From Prevotellaceae bacterium MN60 (GTDB lineage Bacteria; Bacteroidota; Bacteroidia; Bacteroidales; Bacteroidaceae): DNA of 64,000 nucleotides. The notes under the pieces were generated by a model that worked only from the letters and a program-made list of their open reading frames with translations, made no database searches and was not told the DNA's origin. A program made the translations under genes and the position numbers. The stretch lies in assembly GCA_900199555.1 (NCBI GenBank), contig FZQZ01000004.1, forward strand, positions 153,973 to 217,972, written 5' to 3'. Shown piece after piece: positions 39,730 through 48,848 of this stretch. Within the stretch, counting starts at the first letter, position 1. Every line of letters starts with the position of its first letter.

Positions 39730-40725
39730 TTACTCAGCAACCAGTGTGAAACGCTTGAAGTCTACAATCTGCAGTTCCTTGTCCTGCTGGGCAATCCACT
39801 GAGATACGGTAGCCTTGTCGCCGTCACCGAACTGGAACTCCTGGTCAACCAAGCAGTTCTCCTTCAGGAACTTGTTCACACGACCCTTGGCGATGTTCTC
39901 AATCATAGGCATCTTCAGCTGAGCCTCACCCTCGGCCTTAGCGGTCTCGATGAGCTTGCGAGCCTCGTCAGCCTGCTCCTGAGTCAGCCAACCCTTGGCC
40001 ATGTTAGACTCGATGTGATCCTCAGAGTCAACGAGGTTAGGATTGATACCAGCCTTCTTCAGCTTGTTCTCAACGTACTTCTCAACCTGCTCGAGCTTAG
40101 TCTTCTCAACAGCAGTCTTGTACTCCTCGTCAAGAACCTTCTGGTCTACGCTGTCAGCATTCAAAGCAACGGGCTTCATGGCAGCAACCTGCATAGCCAG
40201 CTTGTGACCAATCTCTGCAGCATTCTTGTTCAGCTGAACCATGGTGCACAGAGTGTGCTTGCCCATGTGGTCGTAACCTTCGATGTTATCACCCTCAAGA
40301 GTCAGGTAGCCATCGAGCTCCATCTTCTCACCGGTAATACCAGAACGCTGAGTAACAGCCTCCTGAGCGGTCTGACCATTGATGTCGAGAGCCTTAACAG
40401 CCTCAAGATCCTTAGCCTTTGCTGCGATAGCTGCATCGAGGATGCTCTGAGTAAGAGCGATGAAGTCAGCACCGTTAGCAACGAAGTCGGTCTCGCACTT
40501 CAGAGCGATAGTTGCAGCGAAGCCGTCAACAACCTTTACGAGTACGCAACCATTTGAAGTCTCACGATCGCTACGCTTTGCAGCGATGGCAAGGCCGCGC
40601 TCGCGGAGCAGCTCCTTAGCCTTGTCGAAGTCGCCCTCAGCCTCGGTCAGAGCCTTCTTTACGTCAGCCAGACCAGCACCTGTCATAGCGCGAAGCTTCT
40701 TGATATCATCAATTGAAATAGCCAT
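39730..40725 (-). CDS. tsf: Elongation factor Ts
   Basis: Guanine-nucleotide exchange factor for EF-Tu. The 331 residues start ISIDDIKKLRAMTGAGLADV and contain the coiled-coil core with CVLVKVVDGFAATIALKCET and FVANGADFIALTQ. The Bacteroidota-length C-terminal part is complete. It is the last gene of the rplM-rpsI-rpsB-tsf operon, 40 bp after rpsB. Confidence 0.97.
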   Translation of the reverse strand: MAISIDDIKKLRAMTGAGLADVKKALTEAEGDFDKAKELLRERGLAIAAKRSDRETSNGCVLVKVVDGFAATIALKCETDFVANGADFIALTQSILDAAIAAKAKDLEAVKALDINGQTAQEAVTQRSGITGEKMELDGYLTLEGDNIEGYDHMGKHTLCTMVQLNKNAAEIGHKLAMQVAAMKPVALNADSVDQKVLDEEYKTAVEKTKLEQVEKYVENKLKKAGINPNLVDSEDHIESNMAKGWLTQEQADEARKLIETAKAEGEAQLKMPMIENIAKGRVNKFLKENCLVDQEFQFGDGDKATVSQWIAQQDKELQIVDFKRFTLVAE

Positions 40726-40728
40726 TGT

Positions 40729-40765
40729 ATTTACTTTTTTACCTGTTTACTTTTTTACCTTTATA
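40729..40765. repeat. GTAAAAAAG short-period repeat in the rpsB-tsf spacer
   Basis: TTTACTTTTTTACC occurs twice in tandem (about 40731 and 40747), a 16-bp step. It fills the whole spacer between two ribosomal-operon genes. Confidence 0.75.
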
Positions 40766-41611
40766 TTACTCTGCAGCAGCTTCCTCTGCCTTAGCCTCCT
40801 CAGCTACGGGAGCCTCTTCAGTAGCAGCAGCCTTGCGGGGCTTGCGAGCCTGACGTTTGGGCTTAGCGTCTTCTGCCTCGGCCTCAGCCTGAGCATCAGC
40901 AGCCTTCTCGTCAGCCTTCTCTACCTTGCGCTCCTCGATACCCTCGTTGATGGCGTCGCAGCAAGCAGCGAGGATAACCTCTACGCTGTCCTTGGCGTCA
41001 TCGTTGGCAGGAATAACGAAGTCGATATTCTTGGGATCAGAGTTGGTATCTACAATACCGAATACGGGAATACCCAGACGGTTAGCCTCGCGAACGGCGA
41101 TGTTCTCCTTCATAACGTCGATAACGAACAGAGCAGAAGGAAGACGAGTCAGATCAGCGATAGAACCGAGGTTCTTCTCCAGCTTAGCACGCTGACGAGT
41201 AACCTGCAGCAGCTCGCGCTTTGACAGGTTTGCGTAGGTACCATCCTGCATCAGCTTGTCGATGTTCGCCATTTTCTTAACGGCCTTGCGGATAGTCGGG
41301 AAGTTGGTCAACATACCACCCGGCCAGCGCTCGATAACGTAAGGCATACCAACGCTCTGAGCCTTCTCGGCGATGATTTCCTTGGTCTGTTTTTTAGTAG
41401 CGACGAACAGGATCTTCTTGCCGCTCTTGGCAATCTGCTTCAATGCATCTGCAGCCTCGTCAATCTTAGCTACAGTTTTGTGGAGATCGATGATGTGGAT
41501 ACCGTTACGCTCGGTATAGATGTAGGGAGCCATTGCAGGGTTCCACTTACGCTTCAGGTGGCCGAAGTGGCAGCCAGCCTGCAGCAGTTGGTCAAAATTT
41601 GTTCTTGCCAT
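40766..41611 (-). CDS. rpsB: 30S ribosomal protein S2
   Basis: 281 residues from ATG 41611 (MARTNFDQLLQAGCHFGHLK); the frame is open upstream but the conserved start is clear. S2 signatures are HFGHLKRKWNPAM, GKKILFVATKKQTKEII and PALFVIDVMKEN (with SALF in place of PALF). The last 55 residues are an Ala/Glu/Lys-rich tail absent from short S2 proteins but common in Bacteroidota. It precedes tsf, the classic pair. Confidence 0.97.
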   Translation of the reverse strand: MARTNFDQLLQAGCHFGHLKRKWNPAMAPYIYTERNGIHIIDLHKTVAKIDEAADALKQIAKSGKKILFVATKKQTKEIIAEKAQSVGMPYVIERWPGGMLTNFPTIRKAVKKMANIDKLMQDGTYANLSKRELLQVTRQRAKLEKNLGSIADLTRLPSALFVIDVMKENIAVREANRLGIPVFGIVDTNSDPKNIDFVIPANDDAKDSVEVILAACCDAINEGIEERKVEKADEKAADAQAEAEAEDAKPKRQARKPRKAAATEEAPVAEEAKAEEAAAE

Positions 41612-41680
41612 TTTTGCTTTTCTTTTTTTGTTGTTTACTTTCTTTTTAATTCTTTCTGTTAGAATCAACCAACGGGTAGT

Positions 41681-41711
41681 CTAGTTGTACTAGTCTTACT
41701 AGCAGTACTAG
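41681..41711. repeat. CTAG periodic array 6 (rpsI-rpsB spacer)
   Basis: CTAG at 41681, 41690, 41699 and 41708, exactly 9 bp apart, inside the ribosomal protein operon. Confidence 0.9.
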
Positions 41712-41751
41712 CCAGAGTCCCGTCAGTTTAGATACTAAACGGTTCAGTATA

Positions 41752-42138
41752 TTAACGCTTACTGAACTGGAAGCGACGACGAGCCTTGGGCTGACCTGGC
41801 TTCTTACGCTCAACCTCACGAGCATCGCGGGTCAGGAAACCGTGGTCCTTCAGGTTCTTCTTATCCTCAGCATTTACCTTAACGAGTGCACGAGCGATAG
41901 CGAGGCGAAGTGCCTGGCTCTGGCCTGTGAAACCACCACCGTCGAGGTTGGCCTTGATGTCATATTTCTCAGCAACTTCCAACAGGTTCAGTGGCTGCTT
42001 AACCACGTACTGCAGGATGGCAGAGGGGAAATATACTTCTAAGTCTTTCTTGTTGATCGTGATCTTGCCAGTACCTTCTGACAGATATACGCGAGCTACA
42101 GAGCTCTTACGACGACCTATTGCATTTATTACTTCCAT
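41752..42138 (-). CDS. rpsI: 30S ribosomal protein S9
   Basis: 128 residues, full length. It starts EVINAIGRRKSSVARVYLSE and ends with the invariant GQPKARRRFQFSKR tail that reaches the P site. It lies ten bases downstream of rplM. Confidence 0.98.
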   Translation of the reverse strand: MEVINAIGRRKSSVARVYLSEGTGKITINKKDLEVYFPSAILQYVVKQPLNLLEVAEKYDIKANLDGGGFTGQSQALRLAIARALVKVNAEDKKNLKDHGFLTRDAREVERKKPGQPKARRRFQFSKR

Positions 42139-42148
42139 CGTTCCTTAT

Positions 42149-42616
42149 TTATTTATACTGGTTAATATCAATAGCCTTTGGCTTCTGAGCCTCGTGCTTG
42201 TGTTCTGTTCCCTCATATACATAGAGGTTGTTCAGCAGGGCGCGGCCAAGAGGACCCTTGGGCAGCATACCCTTTACGGCGTGCTTGATGATGCGCTCTA
42301 CACCGAAAGGCTTCTTGCGGAGCTCAGCAGGTGTGTTGAAACGCTGACCACCAGGATAACCAGTGTAGCGGGTGTAAACCTTGTCAGTCTCTTTCTTACC
42401 AGTGAAGATAACTTTCTGGGCGTTGATGATAATGACGTTGTCACCACAGTCCTGATTAGGAGTGAAGGTGGGCTTGTACTTTCCGCGAATAATCTTTGCT
42501 ACTTTAGAAGCGAGGCGGCCTACTACCTGATCGGTAGCGTCAATCACGAGCCATTCCTTCTGCTCACGAGCAGCTTCCTTAGATACGGAAACGGTCTTGT
42601 AACTTAAAGTGTTCAT
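42149..42616 (-). CDS. rplM: 50S ribosomal protein L13
   Basis: 155 residues. L13 motifs are WLVIDATDQVVGRLASKVAK, NQDCGDNVIIINAQKV, and GGQRFNTPAELRKKPFGV with IKHAVKGMLPKGPLGR. It is the first gene of the rplM-rpsI-rpsB-tsf operon and is preceded by a leader of about 200 nt. Confidence 0.98.
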   Translation of the reverse strand: MNTLSYKTVSVSKEAAREQKEWLVIDATDQVVGRLASKVAKIIRGKYKPTFTPNQDCGDNVIIINAQKVIFTGKKETDKVYTRYTGYPGGQRFNTPAELRKKPFGVERIIKHAVKGMLPKGPLGRALLNNLYVYEGTEHKHEAQKPKAIDINQYK

Positions 42617-42814
42617 TTCTAAATTTTAAATTTACTACTAAAAAACATGTTTTACTAATTCTCTTATGCGCACAAATACCACTAGCGAAGGTCTAACTCT
42701 CCGCAAGTAGTCTAACTCATGCACTGAACAGCGATTCACGAACCGCGGCGCCCGGCCAAAGACACTACTATTCACACGTCTGTCCACGGGGATTCTAAGT
42801 CTCTCCCCCATAAT
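42617..42814 (-). promoter_or_regulatory. Long 5' leader of the rplM ribosomal operon, probable regulatory RNA
   Basis: The minus-strand -7 box TACCTTTG at 42822-42829 places the start near 42814, leaving about 200 nt before rplM. Most genes here have 5-50 nt leaders. The leader is GC-richer than the surrounding spacer, with arms such as GGCCGGGCGCCGCGG. An autogenous ribosomal-protein binding site is plausible; I do not recognise the class. Confidence 0.45.
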
Positions 42815-42829
42815 CGGACTGCAAAGGTA

Positions 42830-43235
42830 CTGCTTTTCTTTCAAATAACGCGCGTAACGCTTTCGTGAAATGTGATATTTATAGTTATTTAACAGTATTA
42901 ACATTGGATAGAGTATTTTTCTCGTGTTTCGTTGAATCAGATAGATGCTTCTTTGAAACCAGAAAAAGTTGGTTTTACAGAGGTAAGAAATTCTACCATG
43001 GATGATGTCGTTATGAAAAATGATGGAGACTATCATGACTCCTTATGTCTAAATATCATAGTCCCCCTATATATAAATAAGGTGAACACCTAAGAGGTAT
43101 AACGGATACTTAATATATTTAATTTAAGTGTTAACAGATGTTGTTATCGCACACAAAACGTTGATATATATCAAGAATAAGTTAAAAATATACACTAAAT
43201 AGCATGAAACTATTGCGGGAATAAAAAAAACTTCG
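42830..43235. other. AT-rich spacer between rplM promoter and structured RNA; no gene seen
   Basis: About 400 bp without a supported ORF. The only structure noted is a perfect palindrome TTGATATATATCAA at 43161-43174 and a GACTAT...ATAGTC inverted pair near 43028-43066. Either could be a regulator-binding site; neither is assigned. Confidence 0.5.
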
Positions 43236-43243
43236 TACCTTTG
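43212..43243 (+). promoter_or_regulatory. Promoter of the structured RNA
   Basis: ATTG at 43212-43215, a 20-bp spacer and TACCTTTG at 43236-43243. Confidence 0.75.
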
Positions 43244-43249
43244 CACCGT

Positions 43250-43570
43250 CAAACAAAGACAACCGGTTTCGACCGGCTTTGACTGAGAGAAGTCAAAGGA
43301 ATGGTTAATAGATTGTTTTAGGTTAGTAGTAATATTTATAGTTTTAGGTTTTTAGTTATTGGTAAAAAGAAAGTTTTAAATGTGTGGAAACAGTGGTCGC
43401 CGTGAGGCGCTCATAACTTTCTTTTCTTTAGAAAGGTTAGTAATAATGAAATATTCCTGTCGAAAGACAGGCCTCCAGTCGAAAGGCTGGATTCGTATCG
43501 GAAAAGGATTTTTAGTTAAACATAGGCTTTTGGACGCTGCCGCTCGACGATGGGTAGTAGCGTTTTTTCT
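43250..43570 (+). ncRNA. Structured noncoding RNA (about 320 nt), unclassified
   Basis: It starts at a strong promoter and ends at an oligo-T hairpin. Many local stems are present: CCGGT-TTCG-ACCGG near 43262, CTTTGACT/AGTCAAAG near 43280, AAAGAAAGTT/AACTTTCTTT enclosing about 43367-43431 with inner GTCGCC-GTGA-GGCGCTC, and two GAAA-type hairpins (CCTGTC-GAAA-GACAGG near 43455, CCAGTC-GAAA-GGCTGG near 43473). The overlapping ORFs look spurious. It lacks tmRNA ends and the RNase P core GAGGAAAGTCC. A 6S-like or Bacteroidales-specific RNA is possible. Confidence 0.65.
43534..43570 (+). terminator. Terminator of the structured RNA
   Basis: ACGCT/AGCGT closing stem, with further partly mismatched pairing inside, then TTTTTT. 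Confidence 0.6.
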
Positions 43571-43576
43571 TTGTCT

Positions 43577-44050
43577 TTATTTCTCAATCAAGGCTACGGC
43601 GTATGCACTGATACCTTCTTGGCGACCAGTGAATCCTAATTTCTCTGTGGTAGTAGCTTTTATCGAAATCTGGTCTACGTCGCAGCCAATGACTTCTGCC
43701 ATGCACTGCTGCATGGCAGGGATGTGAGGATTCATCTTTGGACGCTCTGCACAGATGGTTGCATCGATGTTTCCTAGGCGATAGCCTTTTGTGGCTATCA
43801 GCTCTATCGTCTTTTTTAAGATGATCTTACTGTCCATTCCCTCTGTTTCTGCAGAGGTGTCTGGAAAATGATAGCCGATGTCGCGCATGTTGGCTGCGCC
43901 GAGGATGGCATCACAGATGGCATGTATCAAGACGTCGGCATCGCTGTGGCCTAACAACCCCAACTCATGCTGCAACTTAATACCACCTATCCATAAATCA
44001 CGTCCTTTCACTAACTGATGGACGTCGTATCCCATTCCAACTCGTATCAT
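43577..44050 (-). CDS. ispF: 2-C-methyl-D-erythritol 2,4-cyclodiphosphate synthase
   Basis: MEP-pathway isoprenoid enzyme, 157 residues, full length. The metal ligands are in GMGYDVHQL at the N-terminus, and LLGHSDADVLIHAICDAILG, DIGYHFPDT and the C-terminal ATTTEKLGFTGRQEGI are all diagnostic. It is last in the FAH-porU-porV-ispF run. Confidence 0.97.
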   Translation of the reverse strand: MIRVGMGYDVHQLVKGRDLWIGGIKLQHELGLLGHSDADVLIHAICDAILGAANMRDIGYHFPDTSAETEGMDSKIILKKTIELIATKGYRLGNIDATICAERPKMNPHIPAMQQCMAEVIGCDVDQISIKATTTEKLGFTGRQEGISAYAVALIEK

Positions 44051-44060
44051 AATACACTAT

Positions 44061-44098
44061 TTAATGCTTAATTCCTAATTCTTAATGCTTAATTACTT
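44061..44098. repeat. TTAATGCTTAATTC short-period repeat (ispF-porV spacer)
   Basis: Words TTAATGCTTAATTCCTAATT and CTTAATGCTTAATTACTTAA repeat at about 9-10 bp steps and overlap the porV stop codon (44093-44095). Confidence 0.7.
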
Positions 44099-45256
44099 AA
44101 ACAAGTCCTTCAGTCCATCCATATCGAAAGATAAGGTGAAACGTAGTGTTTGGTCAAGCGGGTTGCTCTTTGAGGTAGAAATGACGTAACCTACATCCAG
44201 AGAGAATACATTCATGCGGAATCCGCCACCAACTGTAAAGTACTTACGATTACCTTTGTTTTCTGATTCGTGATGATAACCAGCACGCAGCGAGAACTGG
44301 TCGTGATAGACATATTCGGCACCTAGACTCCACTGGATTTCTTGTAGTTCTTCCTTGAATCCACCAGGAGCATCGCCAAAACTCTTGAACATACCTGATA
44401 CAGAGCTTACATCACTATATTCGTCAATCACACGGCGCTCATACTCTTCTGTCGTTTCGCCGTCATTCTGCTTGGGTACGGTGGGAACCATCAACTTGTT
44501 GGCATCAGCTGCTATCGTAAAGCGATTATACTCGTCAACAGGTATCATCAGCGAAGCACCAAGACGCAGGTTGGCAGGCAGGAACTGGCTACGATCGTCG
44601 CCATAGAATTTGATTTTGCTACCCATGTTCTGCATAACAAGACCCAAACCGAGCTGACATTCACGCTGTCCGATCATGATGTAGTTGTTGTAATATGCGG
44701 CAACATCTGCAGCAAAGGCTGATGCTGGAGTAGAGTCTTCCTCATAATCAAAGCGCAAGTCACTATAAATCCATCGCAATGCAACACCTAATGAGAATGT
44801 TTCGCTCAGCATTCTTGAGGCTGCAATATCAAACGACATTTCATAGGGTTTTACAGTCATCGCATTCTCTTCTTCTGAAGTCATCACTTCGCCTAAAGAG
44901 AAATAACGCAGTGAACTACTGATAGCGGTATTGTCACCGATGCGATAGTAACCAGCTACATACGCAAGGTCGATGTCGTTAACCAATTGGCGCAGCCATG
45001 GGGTATAGTTAAGAGCAATACCAGCTCTACTGATACAGAAGGGATACTTTGCCAAGTTCCAGTATTGAGAATTGACATCTGGGTCAGTAGCGGCACCAAC
45101 GTCACCCATACCGGCGGAGCGGGCGTCAGGAGCAATGGTTTGTGAAATGACAGCATGCTCAACGGGGTTGAACTGACTTCTTTTATCCTGTGCATAGGCT
45201 TGAGTGCCTAGCAGTAGGGAGATAACTGTCGAAATTATAATTTTACTTGTCTTCAT
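44093..45256 (-). CDS. porV: Type IX secretion outer-membrane protein PorV
   Basis: A 387-residue FadL-type barrel with signal peptide (ending TQAYA, then QDK). PorV hallmarks are VISQTIAPDARSAGMGDVGA near residue 35 and NSQYWNLAKYPF near 66. PorV binds cargo C-terminal domains and shuttles them from the translocon to the PorU sortase. It lies four bases downstream of porU, the conserved porU-porV pair. Confidence 0.95.
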   Translation of the reverse strand: MKTSKIIISTVISLLLGTQAYAQDKRSQFNPVEHAVISQTIAPDARSAGMGDVGAATDPDVNSQYWNLAKYPFCISRAGIALNYTPWLRQLVNDIDLAYVAGYYRIGDNTAISSSLRYFSLGEVMTSEEENAMTVKPYEMSFDIAASRMLSETFSLGVALRWIYSDLRFDYEEDSTPASAFAADVAAYYNNYIMIGQRECQLGLGLVMQNMGSKIKFYGDDRSQFLPANLRLGASLMIPVDEYNRFTIAADANKLMVPTVPKQNDGETTEEYERRVIDEYSDVSSVSGMFKSFGDAPGGFKEELQEIQWSLGAEYVYHDQFSLRAGYHHESENKGNRKYFTVGGGFRMNVFSLDVGYVISTSKSNPLDQTLRFTLSFDMDGLKDLFK

Positions 45257-45260
45257 AATC

Positions 45261-48200
45261 TTATTGTAATATAATCAGTTTTTTAGCTTTTGAGGAATAA
45301 CTGCTACCATCAGAGCTGATGCTGATGCGGTAGAGGTAGAGACCTGTATTTAGACGTCGGCCATCGTTGGTGGTAAGATCCCAGTTAATCGTATAACTAT
45401 CATCTGTTGAAACACCATTCTCACTATAAGACCATAGGTGGCGTCCTGATGTGTCAAAGATGTCGAGCTTGACATCCATTTCACTACCAGTGCGATCATG
45501 GATAATACGGAAGGTTGTTGCACTCTTGGCTGGGTTGGGAGAACACTCTACATCAAAGAAAACTGGTTCTAGTCCTTTTGTAACATGGAACGTTAATTCT
45601 GTTGTTGAAGAGTTATTCAAAATATCCCAAGCTCTAAATTGCAACTTATGAGGGCCATATGATAGTGTAGGAATGCTAAATCCTACCTGTCCCTTTGTGT
45701 AGCTACCAAAATCATAGCTAAAATAGTCGTTCAATTGATAAGTGGTGGCTGCAGAACCATCAATGATTAACTCTAAATCATGACCAATGCTATTGCCTGA
45801 GGCGTTAATGCCGTCTTCATCGTTAAGCAGAGCTACAAAATAGGGCGTAGTATTAACGGCATCACCATTGGTAAATGATTCACTATTGAGATAACAATAA
45901 ATGCTTGGGCCCGCTTCGTTGCTACTTGTATCAGCCTTTCCGTTCAAAACGATTTTACTCGTACGACCATGAGCTTCCTCACTATTGTCTTGGTTGACGG
46001 CATAGACATGGATAAGGGCATTCTTATCGGAATACTTGATATCCTTTGGTACTGCAAAAGTAAATGCGAAGAGTCCGTCTTTTACTTGATTGCTGCCATT
46101 GAAAATGATATTTGGATGATCCGTATAAACAAAAGGTGTCTGGGCACCATCAGTTGTTGTATTGTTCAGGCGACAGGTGATCTGTTCCTCGGCATCGCGT
46201 ACCACGGCAGTCATAGTACCATTAAACGAGGTGTCTGTTTGACCATGGGCGTCGATGATGCGCCCAGTTACTTTTACGATAGAGCCGGCTTTTACTATCT
46301 GTACGTTACCATCAGTTAGCGGCGTGTCGTTGATGGTCTCGATCTGTAGTTTCTTTGTAGGCATTGCTAATCGTAGCGCAGGGTCTCCTAGAAGTGAATA
46401 TTGCAGACGGTTGGTACTTTGGTCTGTGGCGTGTATTTCGCGTCCATGGCTGTCGTAACCCAAGAATACACCAGTACTGATAAGGTCGTTCTTGGCTAGT
46501 CGTACAGCTTCACCAATAGGCATAGCCTGTCCATTGTTATCTTTACTCAATACACGATTGGTGAATGAAAGATTCATCAAGCGATTTTGAGGTTGGTAAA
46601 CGGTACGTGTTGTACCATAAAAAGCGATAGCACCACCTTTCTTGTTAAATAAAGCAGTCTCACCAATGTTTTCTTCCTGCCCGTCGAAAGGCATGATATC
46701 ACATGAAGCCGTCATCCATAATGGTAAATGTTGTGAGGTGGCTGATTCGAAATCGGTACGCTTCATTACATACTCATGTGACATAGCACCAGGTCCACCA
46801 TGACCAGAGTAGTTCATGATGAGTGCACCTTGCTGCATCTGTTGTTTAATGAGACGAGTCACATCTGGATAAGAGTTGCCTGTTGCCGAACTAACGCGTG
46901 TATAGGCATCCCACATAATTCGTTTAACTACAAAATCGGGATAGCGGTTTTCTACTAGGCGTGCTACAGAGTCTGCATCAGCCATGTGTACGTTGTTATT
47001 TCCGTCGTCACCCATAACACAGAAAAGGTTCTGCCAAGCACCTGCCTGCTGGTTGTTGACATAGTTCTCTATCTTATCAACCACGATAGCTGCTTCATCT
47101 GCATTGCGTGCAGGAATGCGTCCAATGGCAATGTCTGATTGGTCGCTGCTGACAATGTTGCCTCCTTCACCATCATCTAATAATCCGAAGTAATCATCCG
47201 ATACGTAACAATTAACTTCGCTATACGAGTTCTCACTCTCATAGCATAGCAGGAAGTCGTCAGGTGAATAGTTCTGCCAACTCTTTGTTACCATGCGATT
47301 ATCCCATGCACAGTCACCTAACAGTAATAAATAGCGAGGCATGTCAGTCTCACTTGTGGCTCTATCGTATAGCATTTTCAGATAGCGACGATAGGCATTA
47401 GCATCTGGTGTACCACTAGAGAATTCGTTGAATAACTCATCGGCGGGTACAATGGTAACGCGAATGCCGTCTTTCTGCTCATGCAGTGCTTTTAGTCGCT
47501 CAGCTTGCATACGGAGTTGCTGCATGGTAGGGATAATAATCACCATGTCGGCTGCTTTGTCTGCATGGTGGTTTTGATTCGTAATGTTATATACGTATTC
47601 TGGCGTTGGATAGTTTCGACTCTCCTCTGGCTTTACTGTAGGTTGTGTGGAATAAGTGGATATGTAATCCAAACGTACTGTTCCGCAGTTATTGTCAGGC
47701 GTTAATACGATCTCGTTGCTAGCTTGCAGATTATCCACAGTGAAGGTCTTGGAAGTTGTACGCATCTTCTCATAGGAACCTATTGTCGAGAGTGTAATGT
47801 TTCCAAGTATTTTACCATTGAGCGTTACCTGTACCATCGCTCCACCTTTGCTTGTTACAGCCGATAATGCAATGGTTACGTTTCCCTCTGCAGAAGTACC
47901 TGTTGATGCTACAGTGTAGCTATTGCTAGCATTGTTGTTGAGCACTCTTGAGTCGTAGAGGTTGCGTCCACCACTAAACCATGCATAGTCATCGACTTCA
48001 TACAGGGAACAGTAGTGCTCGCGTTGTGGGTAGTAGGCATTGACAAATTCTTCCCAACTGAGCGTCTTTGGTGTATCCTCACTCTCTGTCAAGAAGTAAT
48101 ATCCGTAGTTAGAGTAGGGATTGCGGATACGTTGGAAGGAAGAGTTCCAACTGACGGGGCCGATACCATAAAACAATCGTTTGCCATTTACCGTGCAAGT

Positions 48201-48848
48201 GGCTAACTCCTGCAAATCATCTGTAGCTTTTAGGTACTCACCTGTCAACTTCTCGGGTTGTAAGGCTCCTCCATAACCATAGATTTTAACCTTGCTAGGA
48301 TCAGAGAAGCCAGCCTTACGTATCAGTTCATTACTCAATTGATAGATACCTGTTGAAGGAATGCGTATCTTGGCCCAGGTTCCTGTTGACAATACGGAGG
48401 TAATTGCGTAGCGTTCTTGTATGTCGTTTGCACGTCGCGCAGATTTCTTATTGATAGCTTTGCTACTTATTTTTAGCTGAAAGCTAACTAGCTTTTGGAA
48501 TTTACCTTCGCGGAAAACGATAGGAACAAAAGCGATATGCAGAGTGCCTGTTTTGCGAGATACGCTTAATTCTTGATGAATGTGTGGTAGTGTGCCGAGT
48601 GGACGTCCTGATAGCTTCTGATAGCGTTGAACGTCTTCTTTGCTCATATCAATAAATTCTGGATAAGCAATGCTAACCGAATAGATTGAGTCGGCATAGT
48701 GCTCGTCCAGAGGATATGCATACTGGAAAGACGGTAATAAGGTATCAATCCTGACCTCATCTGCGGTCAGGTTGAAAAAACGCTGTGCATTGGCTGTCAA
48801 GCCAATAAGCAATAGCAGTAAACATGTTATCGTCTTCTTTAAAGTCAC
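45261..48848 (-). CDS. porU: Type IX secretion sortase PorU (gingipain-like C25 family)
   Basis: 1195 residues with signal peptide (LLLLLIGLTANA). The C25 peptidase domain spans about 430-790: VRLDYISTYSTQ precedes PADELFNEFSSGTPDANAYR and LLLGDCAWDNR, the catalytic His is in MNYSGHGGPGAMSHE near 692, and the Cys in LWMTASCDIMPFDG near 720. A C-terminal type A sorting-like domain (SPNPAKSATTFRI to the end) anchors it to PorV. PorU removes cargo sorting domains and attaches A-LPS at the cell surface. The start overlaps the FAH gene stop by four bases. Confidence 0.95.
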   Translation of the reverse strand: MTLKKTITCLLLLLIGLTANAQRFFNLTADEVRIDTLLPSFQYAYPLDEHYADSIYSVSIAYPEFIDMSKEDVQRYQKLSGRPLGTLPHIHQELSVSRKTGTLHIAFVPIVFREGKFQKLVSFQLKISSKAINKKSARRANDIQERYAITSVLSTGTWAKIRIPSTGIYQLSNELIRKAGFSDPSKVKIYGYGGALQPEKLTGEYLKATDDLQELATCTVNGKRLFYGIGPVSWNSSFQRIRNPYSNYGYYFLTESEDTPKTLSWEEFVNAYYPQREHYCSLYEVDDYAWFSGGRNLYDSRVLNNNASNSYTVASTGTSAEGNVTIALSAVTSKGGAMVQVTLNGKILGNITLSTIGSYEKMRTTSKTFTVDNLQASNEIVLTPDNNCGTVRLDYISTYSTQPTVKPEESRNYPTPEYVYNITNQNHHADKAADMVIIIPTMQQLRMQAERLKALHEQKDGIRVTIVPADELFNEFSSGTPDANAYRRYLKMLYDRATSETDMPRYLLLLGDCAWDNRMVTKSWQNYSPDDFLLCYESENSYSEVNCYVSDDYFGLLDDGEGGNIVSSDQSDIAIGRIPARNADEAAIVVDKIENYVNNQQAGAWQNLFCVMGDDGNNNVHMADADSVARLVENRYPDFVVKRIMWDAYTRVSSATGNSYPDVTRLIKQQMQQGALIMNYSGHGGPGAMSHEYVMKRTDFESATSQHLPLWMTASCDIMPFDGQEENIGETALFNKKGGAIAFYGTTRTVYQPQNRLMNLSFTNRVLSKDNNGQAMPIGEAVRLAKNDLISTGVFLGYDSHGREIHATDQSTNRLQYSLLGDPALRLAMPTKKLQIETINDTPLTDGNVQIVKAGSIVKVTGRIIDAHGQTDTSFNGTMTAVVRDAEEQITCRLNNTTTDGAQTPFVYTDHPNIIFNGSNQVKDGLFAFTFAVPKDIKYSDKNALIHVYAVNQDNSEEAHGRTSKIVLNGKADTSSNEAGPSIYCYLNSESFTNGDAVNTTPYFVALLNDEDGINASGNSIGHDLELIIDGSAATTYQLNDYFSYDFGSYTKGQVGFSIPTLSYGPHKLQFRAWDILNNSSTTELTFHVTKGLEPVFFDVECSPNPAKSATTFRIIHDRTGSEMDVKLDIFDTSGRHLWSYSENGVSTDDSYTINWDLTTNDGRRLNTGLYLYRISISSDGSSYSSKAKKLIILQ

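Noticed and set aside
42638..43036. 132-residue ORF on the minus strand
   Set aside because: It covers the rplM leader and promoter, has low-complexity composition and no domain pattern.
43250..43570. Structured RNA as tmRNA or RNase P RNA
   Set aside because: It lacks the tRNA-like ends and tag frame of tmRNA and the GAGGAAAGTCC core of RNase P RNA.
43380..43727. 115-residue ORF on the plus strand
   Set aside because: It overlaps the structured RNA and is antisense to the conserved 3' part of ispF.
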